NCBI RefSeq assembly: GCF_905220565.1 | Contig: NC_059400.1 | Span: forward strand, 6,656,159-6,720,158 | Direction of reading: 5' to 3' | From: Melitaea cinxia | Lineage: Eukaryota; Arthropoda; Insecta; Lepidoptera; Nymphalidae | DNA length: 64,000 bases | In this document: piece after piece, positions 55,767 through 64,000 of the stretch | Layout of the letters: every line of letters begins with the position of its first letter | How positions within the stretch are numbered: position 1 is the stretch's first letter | Made by a program: the position numbers and the translations under genes | The notes under the pieces: generated by a model | The model's input: only the letters and a program-made list of their open reading frames with translations | What the model was told of the DNA's origin: nothing | Databases searched by the model: none

Positions 55767-58700
55767 AGAAGGATTGATTTTAGATCAGACTCAAATAAAA
55801 GATATTCTCATCGCTAATTGCTTAGTAAAAGTAAAAAATAACAAAAGAGTTAATGTCTCTGTATTGAACACCTCGGAATCCCCTATTTCTCTAAATTCCA
55901 ACTTAAATATAACTCTAATCCCAATCGACACTAATCAATCTCCTACTATATCCCATGATCCTATAATTCAATATCCCATTAATAATATTAAGCACCATGA
56001 TTCCTATAAACGCACTAAAGAAGTCCTTAATCATCTGAGAGTGTCACACCTAAATTCAGAAGAGATTGACGCTCTTTTTAACTTGTGTTCTGATTACTCA
56101 GATATATTTCACCTTCCCGGTGAAAGATTAACTCACACTGACGCTATAAAACATTCCATCAAAACTACATCTGAAAATCCCATCCATGTAAAGTCCTATC
56201 GTTTTCCCGAAATCCATAAAGCCGAAGTCCAGAAACAAATAGAGTCAATGCTAGACCAAGGCATAATCGAACCGTCCAAATCACCATGGTCTGCACCGAT
56301 CTGGGTGGTACCCAAGAAACTAGATGCTTCAGGGGAAAAGAAATGGCGAATCGTAATAGACTTCCGTCAGCTTAATGACATCACTATAGGTGATACATAT
56401 CCCATTCCTCAAATTAATGAAATCCTTGACCAGTTAGGCACAAGTAAATATTTTTCCACTTTAGATCTTTCTTCTGGCTTCCATCAAATCCCTGTCGCAG
56501 AGGAAGATAAAGTTAAGACAGCTTTCTCTGTTCCTCATGGTCACTATCAATTCACTCGCATGCCATTTGGACTCAAAAATGCTCCTTCCACCTTCCAACG
56601 CCTTATGAATACTGCTTTATCAGGTCTCCAAGGAACCCGCTGTTTCGTTTACCTTGACGATATTGTGCTATACGGTTTCGATTTAAATTCTGCAATTAAC
56701 AACCTAAGATCCGTTTTTCAAAGATTAAGAGAATATAATCTAAAATTACAACCTGAAAAATGCGAGTTCTTAAGAAGAGAAGTCGCCTACCTTGGTCATG
56801 TCATCACGGAAGATGGCGTAAAACCTAACCCAGAAAAAATTAAAGCAGTAACTGACTTTCCAAAACCCAAATCCCCTAAAGATATTAAATCCTTTCTAGG
56901 ACTAGTTTCATACTACCGTAGATTCATCTCAGAATTTTCCAAAGTCGCCAAACCTTTAACCAAGCTTTTAAAAAAGGATACCCCTTTTGAATGGCAAAAC
57001 GAGCAACAAGTTGCCTTCGATGAATTAAAAAACAAATTAACCACTGCTCCTATCCTTTGTTATCCCGACTTCACCAAATCCTTTATACTCACTTGCGATG
57101 CGTCAAATCATGCCGTCGGTGCTGTCCTATCTCAAGGTGCTATCGGAAGAGATAAACCTATAGCATTTGCATCCCGTACCTTAAATCGAAGCGAATCTAA
57201 TTATAGTACAACAGAAAAGGAACTTTTAGCAATAATTTATGGTTGTAAAACTTTCAGACCTTACTTATATGGTCGAAAGTTTCAAATAATAACGGATCAC
57301 CGTCCCCTAAGGTGGCTCTTTAATCACAAGGACCCCTCTAGCAAACTCCAGAGATGGAGATTAAAACTTGAAGAATACGAGTATGAAATCGTATATAGAA
57401 AAGGCAAGCTTAATTCTGCTGCAGATGCTTTATCCCGCTATCCTCCTAATTCTTTTGCTCCTGTAAACATAATAGGAACCGGTTCTAATCCAACTATTAA
57501 CCCAACCAATACGCAAAATCCTTCTACCTCCCAAGATCCTCCGAATCCTGAATACGTCGACACAGACCAATTGAATAGTCCACTGAATCTCGACGAATGG
57601 AACCTACCTTTCTTAGATCCACTACAACAACTTGGTGAACCTCCGATTCCTCTTCCTAACCTTGAAAATATTGACTTACCTACCAATTCACCAACTCCGG
57701 ATGAACTTTTAAATCCTCCTGCGATTCCTGAAAATGAAAATTTAACTAACCCTAACACTCCAACTCATACCTCTCCTATTCCTGATGACATCCTAAACCC
57801 TTCTGCTAGTCCTAATGATAACTTACCTATTGACATACCAAGTCCAAGTATTTCTGATAATTCTTATACAGAATTCCTAAAAGCTATGTCCGATCCTAAA
57901 ACAAACTTTAATACCACTATTCACGAGTATACAAATAACCTATTATCGACAGATTCTAAGATCATTGTCTTACCAACTTCCATTGACCTCGATGAAACAA
58001 ATCCCTATATCGAAGAGGTCCTAGCTAATCAAAGTGATACCACAGAATTTCTGAATAGAGAAAGAAGATTACATTCATTTTTAAGGCTAGAAACAAGTTC
58101 TAAATCTTACTATTTCCTTTTTACTAAAGTTCATCATTTTGATGATGTGGCATACCCAGATCTATTCAAATCCTTGCAACAACTCCGCAATGAATTATTA
58201 ATCGGTTTGCATGACTCGTGCAAAGAAATTGCTATTTCTGATTTTAGAGATCCTTTCGTAAAACTCTCGTATATTAAAATCTTTAATATTCTCAATTTCC
58301 TTTTCCATAACACTGACATCATTATTAAAATATATAGAAATAATATTATCTATCCAACCCCGAGTGAAATTCCCAAGATATTAAGGGAAAATCATGATAT
58401 ACCCGTCGCTGGTCATGTTGGCACTAGCAGAATGTACAGTAGAATCAAAGAAAGATACCACTGGAAAAATATGAGAACCGACGTTGAAAATTACGTGAAA
58501 AAATGCTCTCAATGCCAAACCAACAAAGCTTTGCGTCAGATAAACCGAGCCCCGATGCAAATAACATCCACTTCCACTGCTCCTTTCGAAAAAGTTAGTC
58601 TCGATATCGTAGGTCCTCTTCCTGATGCTGGTCAAATAAATCTAAAATTTATACTTACCTTACAAGATGACCTCACTAAATATTCTACAGCGTATCCCAT

Positions 58701-59406
58701 CTCTAACGCAACAGCAGAAGAATGTTGTGAATGCCTCGTCCACTTTATTTCTTTGTTTGGGATCCCTAAAATGATTTTAACCGACCAGGGTACAAATTTC
58801 ACAGCTGACCTGTTTAAAAAGACATGTGAATTTTTAAAAATAAAACAGTTGTGGTCATCACCGTATCATCCACAAACCCAAGGTGCCCTAGAGAGAAGTC
58901 ATTCTACTCTAAAGGAGTATCTTAAATCCTACGTTAACGATAACCAAACAAATTGGCATAAATATGTTTATACCGCAATGTTAGCGTACAACACCAACGT
59001 CCACACCACGACAAAATTTACCCCTTACGAACTCCTTTTTGGACACAAACCTTACTTACCTAATTCTGTATTTGAAACTAATCCCGCAAATACTTACCTT
59101 GAATATATCAAAATGCTGAATCACCGTCTCAAATTCTCACGTGACAAAGCTCTCGAAAACATTGCTAAATCTAAGGAAAGATCCAAGGGATATTATGATC
59201 AACACTCTCGTCCTGTCACTTACAAAGTCGGTGATTGGGTCTATCTCAAAGCCCACTTAAGATTAAGAAAAGCTCTGTCTCCCATATGGAAAGGCCCCTA
59301 TAAGGTGGTTAAAATCCATGGAAACCATACCCTTTCCCTACTCATAAATCGACGACACGTTAAACATCATTACGATCAAGTAAAATTAGCTAACGTCGAT
59401 GTTTAA
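55762..59406 (+). CDS. pol: Pol, C-terminal part (reverse transcriptase, RNase H, integrase)
   Basis: Open from about 55762 to TAA at 59404-59406 (about 1210 residues, numbered from 55774). RT: DQGIIEPSKSPWSAPIWVVP, TLDLSSGFHQIPV, TRMPFGLKNAPSTFQRLM and catalytic YLDD (about 293-296). RNase H: TCDASNHAVGAVLSQ, TTEKELLAIIYG and TDHRPLRWL (about 507). A Pro/Asn-rich linker spans about 550-705. Integrase: zinc HHCC (from His near 873 to CSQCQTNK), DDE residues in LDIVGPL (about 943), TDQGTNF (about 1003) and GALERSHSTL (about 1040). The tail ends with PIWKGPYKVVKIHG. It copies RNA to DNA and integrates it. It is cut off from its own start by the inserted LINE, so it is probably not expressed as an active polyprotein here. 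Confidence 0.9.
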   Translation: MKEGLILDQTQIKDILIANCLVKVKNNKRVNVSVLNTSESPISLNSNLNITLIPIDTNQSPTISHDPIIQYPINNIKHHDSYKRTKEVLNHLRVSHLNSEEIDALFNLCSDYSDIFHLPGERLTHTDAIKHSIKTTSENPIHVKSYRFPEIHKAEVQKQIESMLDQGIIEPSKSPWSAPIWVVPKKLDASGEKKWRIVIDFRQLNDITIGDTYPIPQINEILDQLGTSKYFSTLDLSSGFHQIPVAEEDKVKTAFSVPHGHYQFTRMPFGLKNAPSTFQRLMNTALSGLQGTRCFVYLDDIVLYGFDLNSAINNLRSVFQRLREYNLKLQPEKCEFLRREVAYLGHVITEDGVKPNPEKIKAVTDFPKPKSPKDIKSFLGLVSYYRRFISEFSKVAKPLTKLLKKDTPFEWQNEQQVAFDELKNKLTTAPILCYPDFTKSFILTCDASNHAVGAVLSQGAIGRDKPIAFASRTLNRSESNYSTTEKELLAIIYGCKTFRPYLYGRKFQIITDHRPLRWLFNHKDPSSKLQRWRLKLEEYEYEIVYRKGKLNSAADALSRYPPNSFAPVNIIGTGSNPTINPTNTQNPSTSQDPPNPEYVDTDQLNSPLNLDEWNLPFLDPLQQLGEPPIPLPNLENIDLPTNSPTPDELLNPPAIPENENLTNPNTPTHTSPIPDDILNPSASPNDNLPIDIPSPSISDNSYTEFLKAMSDPKTNFNTTIHEYTNNLLSTDSKIIVLPTSIDLDETNPYIEEVLANQSDTTEFLNRERRLHSFLRLETSSKSYYFLFTKVHHFDDVAYPDLFKSLQQLRNELLIGLHDSCKEIAISDFRDPFVKLSYIKIFNILNFLFHNTDIIIKIYRNNIIYPTPSEIPKILRENHDIPVAGHVGTSRMYSRIKERYHWKNMRTDVENYVKKCSQCQTNKALRQINRAPMQITSTSTAPFEKVSLDIVGPLPDAGQINLKFILTLQDDLTKYSTAYPISNATAEECCECLVHFISLFGIPKMILTDQGTNFTADLFKKTCEFLKIKQLWSSPYHPQTQGALERSHSTLKEYLKSYVNDNQTNWHKYVYTAMLAYNTNVHTTTKFTPYELLFGHKPYLPNSVFETNPANTYLEYIKMLNHRLKFSRDKALENIAKSKERSKGYYDQHSRPVTYKVGDWVYLKAHLRLRKALSPIWKGPYKVVKIHGNHTLSLLINRRHVKHHYDQVKLANVDV
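57470..57890 (+). other. Pro/Asn-rich linker within pol
   Basis: About 140 codons between RNase H and the pre-integrase region, dominated by Pro, Asn, Ser, Thr and Asp (for example PTNTQNPSTSQDPPNPE, SPTPDELLNPPAIPENEN, then a related TSPIPDDILNPSASPNDN). Two imperfect repeats of the (P)xPDxxLNPxAxPxxN type are visible. Most Gypsy pols have a far shorter joint here. Confidence 0.75.
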
Positions 59407-59613
59407 GTTTACTATTTCCTATTGGATATAAAAGTTAGTTTAGAATATTAACTCATTTATAATGTAAAACATTATTACTATTTACATGATTATTATTATA
59501 GAAATTATTTTATTTTACTCTTATCATTAAACATTTATATTTTTTTTTATTATGCTAATTCTTTACAATTAAGTTTTTTTACTAAGTTTCTTTTCTATTA
59601 ATTATTTGTGAAC
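59407..59613 (+). other. pol-env spacer
   Basis: 207 bp of AT-rich sequence. No reading frame. No obvious internal promoter. Confidence 0.6.
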
Positions 59614-61446
59614 ATGATTTATTTCCTACTTCTATTTCTTATTAATTACAGCTCCGTAATAGTTTGTCATAAAGAAGAATTCGTGGAACAAATAAAGAAG
59701 AGTCCAGGAATTCACTTCAATCCACAAGGCTCCATAAAATTAATTAACGATTATTTGCACGTAGTTATACCTATAGATATAGAATATCTAAAACCCCATA
59801 TCGACAACGTTAGACATGTGTTATACACATCACAACATCTCTGTCCTGGGAATAAGATAATCAGTGCATCTGAATGTCAGAATATATTCGGACCTCTTAA
59901 TTCTATTTTCGACGATATTGCGCGAGATTACTATTCTATTTCACATCTTATATCTTCTAAAACCAAGAGATCCGCATGGATATCAGGCGTCGGTACTATT
60001 TTTAAGCACATATTCGGTACTATGGATGAAAACGACGCAATTCTTTACGGTAACGCGATTCAACATTTGAAAGATAATGACAAGAAACTATTAGAGTTAG
60101 TGAAACAAAATCTTATCGTTTCTAAATCTGCTATATCTAATTTTAATGAAACTCTTTCTACAATTAATAAAAATGAAGAAAGACTTAACGACGCCATAGA
60201 AAATCTATCATCTAGCTTAACAAGTATGACAATAAATACTGATTCTCTTCTATTTCGGGCAAAGATACAGGAAGTGTTTAATGTGCTTCAATCAAGTCTC
60301 CTAAACTTATCCTATAAATTAGAAGATACTGTTAACTCTATATTATTTGCTAAGACAAATACTCTGCATCCTTCTATTATTACTCCTGTAGATTTATATA
60401 ATGAACTCGTCTCTAATGTTAAGTATCTTTCTAGATTTACTGAATTTCCTGTACCGTTAGAACTTGAAAACATAAATATTGTATTAAAATTATCTGAAAT
60501 TATTTCTTGTATTATAGACAATAAGCTATTGTTTACTATTAAGATTCCATTAGTTTTAATTAGTGAATTTAAGTTGTTTAAATGTATTCCAATTCCTTTG
60601 CCTCATGATAATAATATACCTAATTCTTTTGCCTTAATTATTCCATCCGCAAAATATGTAGCGGTTAATAATGATAAAACCAGTTATTGTATCCTTGATG
60701 ATCTATACAATTGTAAAACTACCCTCAATGACAATTTTATTTGTAATAATTTAAAAGAATTTAATATTGTCGAGAACCCAATCTGTGAAACAGAAATTAT
60801 GTCTAAAGTTCTAAATTCACTTCCTAAAGAGTGTAAAACAAAATTTATTTCGGGAGATGTACACTTTTGGCAATCGTTAGGAAATAATAAATGGATTTTT
60901 ACTCATTCCTCCCCCACAAGACTACATCTCAATTGTGAAAACGATAACTTTGATGTAACGATACTAGGTACTGGTATTGTCAATTTGAAACCAAAATGTA
61001 ACGGCTATTGCAAAGATGTAAAACTTATAAGTTCAATTAATCCTAAAATCTATTCAAATTCAATTCATTCTGATTTTAATCTTATTAATGATTCATGTTG
61101 CAACTTCAATGCTTTTAAGAAATTTAATAATACGATTAATTATAAATCTGTAAAATTAAATACTAAATTAGATTTAAATAAATTTATTAAATTAAATTCC
61201 GAAACTGATAGTCTACTAGATCTTATAAACAATTTAAATCTAGATGATAATTTTGAATTTACTAATCCACATTCAATAATGTTCTATGTTTCTATATCTC
61301 TGTTTTTAGTGTTTATAATTTACTATTTCTGTAAAGAAAGATGTCTGACCTTTCAAAAGAAAATAAAGCTCACTAGATCCGCTACAAAATCCGATGACAG
61401 ATTAGAAAGTTCACCAGATCCTCAACCTCGTTTGAGGATTGTTTAA
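59614..61446 (+). CDS. env: Envelope fusion protein (baculovirus F-like / errantivirus Env)
   Basis: 610 residues from ATG 59614 to TAA at 61444-61446, uninterrupted. A hydrophobic N-terminus acts as signal peptide. A furin-type site KTKR (about 116-119) is followed by a hydrophobic, glycine-containing segment (AWISGVGTIF) that fits a fusion peptide. The ectodomain is helical with many N-glycosylation sequons and Cys in the last third. A transmembrane helix lies near 556-573 (MFYVSISLFLVFIIYYF), followed by a ~38-residue basic cytoplasmic tail. This architecture matches insect errantivirus Env and baculovirus F proteins, which mediate membrane fusion. Expression normally needs a spliced mRNA. 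Function in this copy is not shown. Confidence 0.85.
   Translation: MIYFLLLFLINYSSVIVCHKEEFVEQIKKSPGIHFNPQGSIKLINDYLHVVIPIDIEYLKPHIDNVRHVLYTSQHLCPGNKIISASECQNIFGPLNSIFDDIARDYYSISHLISSKTKRSAWISGVGTIFKHIFGTMDENDAILYGNAIQHLKDNDKKLLELVKQNLIVSKSAISNFNETLSTINKNEERLNDAIENLSSSLTSMTINTDSLLFRAKIQEVFNVLQSSLLNLSYKLEDTVNSILFAKTNTLHPSIITPVDLYNELVSNVKYLSRFTEFPVPLELENINIVLKLSEIISCIIDNKLLFTIKIPLVLISEFKLFKCIPIPLPHDNNIPNSFALIIPSAKYVAVNNDKTSYCILDDLYNCKTTLNDNFICNNLKEFNIVENPICETEIMSKVLNSLPKECKTKFISGDVHFWQSLGNNKWIFTHSSPTRLHLNCENDNFDVTILGTGIVNLKPKCNGYCKDVKLISSINPKIYSNSIHSDFNLINDSCCNFNAFKKFNNTINYKSVKLNTKLDLNKFIKLNSETDSLLDLINNLNLDDNFEFTNPHSIMFYVSISLFLVFIIYYFCKERCLTFQKKIKLTRSATKSDDRLESSPDPQPRLRIV
59625..59651 (+). promoter_or_regulatory. 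Candidate env splice acceptor
   Basis: A pyrimidine-rich run followed by AATTACAG, with AG at 59650-59651. Joining here from the donor at 51891 keeps the env frame (2 + 1 bases). It would replace the codons between 59614 and 59651 by the leader mini-exon. Confidence 0.5.
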
Positions 61447-61474
61447 AATTTTACCCTTTTCCTACTTCCTATGA

Positions 61475-61504
61475 GAAACTTCACGCTCTGACCGTGTAAG
61501 TTTC
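61475..61504 (+). other. Hairpin between env and polypurine tract
   Basis: GAAACTTCACG (61475-61485) pairs with CGTGTAAGTTTC (61493-61504) with one bulged base. The loop is CTCTGAC. It lies 17 bases before the 3' LTR. Confidence 0.6.
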
Positions 61505-61509
61505 ATCTT

Positions 61510-61520
61510 AAGCGGGGGGT
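61510..61520 (+). promoter_or_regulatory. Polypurine tract
   Basis: AAGCGGGGGGT abuts the TGTTA of the 3' LTR. It is expected to prime plus-strand DNA synthesis. Confidence 0.8.
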
Positions 61521-61787
61521 TGTTATAGCCTAGCACATGCACCCTTTGCGCTGTGGTGCAAGCCTTAGATGCTGCATCAGCATTTTGTCTCTAAAGAAGC
61601 AGTAGGGACGGGACCTCGCAGTCAGTCTGCTCGAATCCCTCATATCGGTCACACATCTTTTTCTATACCAGTTCCGTGTGTTTTATTTTATTATTTTAAA
61701 AGTAATATTATTCAATTCAAATAAATAATTTCTGTAATTTTTAAAAATCTTTTTTTTAAAAACTGTTTATTCGGAACCCGTGTAACA
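61521..61787 (+). repeat. 3' LTR
   Basis: 267 bp, TGTTATAGCC to GTGTAACA. Near-identical to 51111-51378. Confidence 0.95.
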
Positions 61788-61791
61788 GCAC

Positions 61792-63059
61792 GTTTAAAAC
61801 AATTCTTTAGCTTTTACGAGTAGTTACCATAGCTTGTATCCGGCTTCCATAATTTTGCTTACTAAACAAAAAAAATCATCCCATTTCTTTGAGTAATAAA
61901 TGAAAAATTGTCTGTACATTATTTTAAATTTCTGATCATACATAGTAAAAATAAGTTTACTATAAACTTTTTACTTACACTAGATAACTTCGTCACAAAA
62001 TCATTAATAAATACGAGTTACTATATTAAGCACGCGTATTCAAGATAGCACACTAGTTGTAAGCATCGCACAAAAGACTTGATAGCTACCCTCTCGAGCA
62101 TTTATAGAGAAAACTTTCGAAATAATTATAACGTGTTGCAGCGAGGGATCGGAGTGCACTTCAGAATAATGACGTGATGACGATATATAAATTATCAAAC
62201 CGTGAGTTAGTATAATTAAATACACTAAAACACTCAACTAAGTGTTGTACGGTTCATACTAAAATGAATGGTCGCAGTTTGTTTCAGTACATCAAAAGTC
62301 AAACATCGCCACGAGTATTTGTAAGACTTGTTTCAATTGAGAATTTTTACATGAATACCTACTTCTAAAGTTTTAAGAACAAGAAAAAAGAAATTCTTCG
62401 TTTTAGATCGTAGTAGAATGAAACCCGTTGTTAAAGAAAGAGAATACAACGAAAATGAAAGGAAAAATAAATTACGGGCGATTTGAGGTCGGGAAGTGCT
62501 GGGGAGAGGGGGGAGGGGGATAGGGTAAAAAACGGTTTATCTCGATTTCCGGCTAAAGTATCCTATGGAAAAAGTTTAATGGCAAAGTTGTAGGTACTAA
62601 AAAGATTTTATGAACACTTTTTTCCCATAACCTCAAAATTCATGTGAAAAATCAAAAAAACCAAGTTTTTAGTTTTTTATTTTTATACTTTAAGCAATTT
62701 TTTTTTTACGAAATTTAGTAAAAACGTACTTTTTTATGTCCCAAGCACGCTGATTTTTTTTTATTTAAAGTATTTCTTTTTTCACCTTATTTTGACCTCA
62801 ATATCAAATAAACACCCTCATTTTCATTTGAACATTCTCACGTCAAAATATAAGCTTTTTTTTAAAAGTCTGTAGGCTTTTTGTTCGTTGAAATCTCTAT
62901 TTTCTAATAGTGTAAAAAATATATACATTACTGTGGTAAATGTTCTCAGAAAATACAAAGAAATAATAGGTAGTAAGGTTCAGACCCCCCTAGCCCTTTC
63001 CCCACTTCTCTATGAAATAGCTTTTGAAGAGCTAAAATTTTCCGAAGGTCACTCAGGTT
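61792..63059. other. Flanking DNA, no gene seen
   Basis: AT-rich. It holds the second 61-bp repeat (62187-62247) and a G-rich patch near 62500-62520. Possibly the interior of the Helitron that ends at 63280. No coding motif before 63060. Confidence 0.4.
62187..62247 (+). repeat. 61-bp direct repeat with TATA-like start, copy 2
   Basis: Matches 50881-50941 with one C/T difference. Preceded by GATAT, so TATATAAATT again. About 20 bases further an ATG (near 62263) opens a short frame of about 34 codons with no recognisable product. Confidence 0.85.
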
Positions 63060-63212
63060 TATAAGTTAACCATTAATAAATCACAAGGTCAAATTTTACC
63101 AGTTGCTGACTTAAATTTAAGCGTTGAATGTTTTTCACATGGCCAATTATATGTCGCTCTTTCACCTCTAAAGAAAACATGTTTGTATTGCCTAATGAAA
63201 AAAAAGTTGTAA
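63060..63212 (+). pseudogene. Helitron Pif1-like helicase C-terminal remnant
   Basis: KLTINKSQGQILPVADLN, then SVECFSHGQLYVALS, and TAA at 63210-63212. TINKxQGQ and CFSHGQLYVALS match the last two conserved helicase motifs of Helitron RepHel proteins. About 50 codons are recognisable. The upstream frame is lost. The serine-proline after ALS (usual SRV) hints at decay. Confidence 0.75.
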
Positions 63213-63280
63213 ACGTAATTGTTGTATATGTATATTTAGTATAGACTTGCACTCGTGCAAAGCCGGGGCGGGACGCTAGT
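63213..63280 (+). mobile_element. Helitron 3' terminus
   Basis: Hairpin TTGCAC-TC-GTGCAA (63247-63260), 15 bases, then CTAG (63276-63279) followed by T. This is the standard Helitron 3' end: a short hairpin, then CTRR, with insertion before T. Confidence 0.8.
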
Positions 63281-64000
63281 GATAAATAATTTACGAATAC
63301 GAATTTTGCATTTATGTTTTAGAAATCGATTTTTAGGACGTTTTTGGCGTTACATTCGCATCATATAGAAAATCATATTATTAATTCTTAATTTTATCGT
63401 TTTCAACCCAGTTTCTCCGATCTGATTTAAAAATCAATTTGAGTACCTTTGTATAATATATTAACGAACGGCCTCTCTGCTCAAATGATTACCTAATTTG
63501 AAAGGTAACCATACCATTCTTCGTCCTTTAACTCTGAACTATTTACTTGTCGTCTCTGAAATTCATTACCACTGTCAATTAAAAGGGGTCCGAAATTCAA
63601 CTAATTTCGGAAACTTACATTGCGTCATAGTGTAAGATATAATTATGTAGGAATAATAGTAGCACTTACTGTACTGATACGAATAGCAAGCTTCACGTTA
63701 TGTTTTGATTTTAGAATTTTGTTATATTAACTAACTGTAATTTGATTTAATTAAAAGAACATTGTAAGTTAAGTGCTACAGTAATCGTTCTTAAGGAGCA
63801 AATTCCAGTCGCGTGTCGGATCAAAAACACATTTTTTGCTGTTAAGTGTTTTTTGTTAATTTGTTGTAAACTGTTCACAATTTATAAAACGAGTGTGCTT
63901 ACGAAACATAACTCTCTCTCTTTCTATCTTCATTAACTTATATCTCCCTCTCAACTTCCGTTCACCGCGCCCTATCTCAATTGTCATCACGCATTCACCA
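63281..64000. other. Intergenic, no gene seen
   Basis: AT-rich with CT-rich sequence at the very end (ACTCTCTCTCTTTCTATC near 63909). No supported feature. Confidence 0.4.

Larger units (their letters stand above)
51107..61791 (+). mobile_element. Errantivirus-like Ty3/Gypsy provirus with env, interrupted by a LINE
   Basis: The element occupies 51111-61787 and is flanked by the 4-bp target duplication GCAC (51107-51110 and 61788-61791). LTRs of 268 and 267 bp start TGTTA and end TAACA. Order: 5' LTR, PBS, leader, gag, -1 frameshift, protease, [inserted LINE], RT, RNase H, integrase, env, hairpin, PPT, 3' LTR. Gag, the part of pol after the insertion and env are open. One substitution and one indel separate the LTRs, so it integrated recently. 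Env and the 4-bp duplication fit the insect errantivirus group. Genus-level placement is inference. Confidence 0.9.

Noticed and set aside
59608..59613. GTG start for env six bases before the ATG
   Set aside because: Non-AUG start is unnecessary; an ATG follows at once and a spliced start is also possible.

Overview
Organism and overall character. The window is AT-rich eukaryotic DNA with spliced genes and dense transposable elements. The repeats (the CTAGCTGTGCCCGCGGCTTCG family, the GGCCTATGTCCAGCAGTGG family, the GGTTGTCTGGAAGA LINE tail and Helitrons ending in CTAG) and an insect neuropeptide receptor point to a moth or butterfly (Lepidoptera). Nothing bacterial is present.

Host genes. 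Two host genes are supported. (1) At the left edge, two + strand exons (65-152 and 969-1165) join in phase and end in a stop. They are the 3' end of a gene I cannot name. (2) A minus-strand class A GPCR runs from 26188 down to 9304. I rebuilt it as six coding exons, all with canonical splice sites and compatible phases, 433 residues in total. It matches the insect RYamide receptor (neuropeptide Y receptor-like) family. Its introns total about 15.6 kb and are filled with transposons.

Transposons at 1-35 kb: tRNA-like SINE copies, two MITE-like inverted-repeat elements, a CR1-like LINE with a covarying 3' hairpin (4419-6957), and a second decayed copy (31618-32940). Inside the receptor introns lie an RTE-type LINE scrap, an uncommon-looking DNA transposon with repeated AATTACCGT motifs (14639-16859), a 281-bp tandem array, and a broken hAT-like element about 3.6 kb long (21750-25333) carrying nested insertions.

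Segmental duplication (35988-49490): a unit of about 6.75 kb is present twice head-to-tail and nearly identical, with an 8-bp templated filler at the junction. Neither copy holds a recognisable host gene.

Errantivirus-like retroelement (51111-61787): a 10.7-kb Ty3/Gypsy provirus with an env gene. It has nearly identical 267/268-bp LTRs, a 4-bp target duplication, a PBS, gag, a canonical -1 slippery site, pol, env, a hairpin and a polypurine tract. A phase-compatible splice pair could make a subgenomic env mRNA. Pol is interrupted between protease and reverse transcriptase by a Jockey-type LINE of about 2.06 kb in opposite orientation, so this copy cannot make an intact polyprotein from an unspliced genome. 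The right edge holds the end of a Helitron with a helicase remnant and a textbook 3' terminus (63060-63280).

Limits: exon structures, family names and element borders are read by eye. No alignments or database searches were run.
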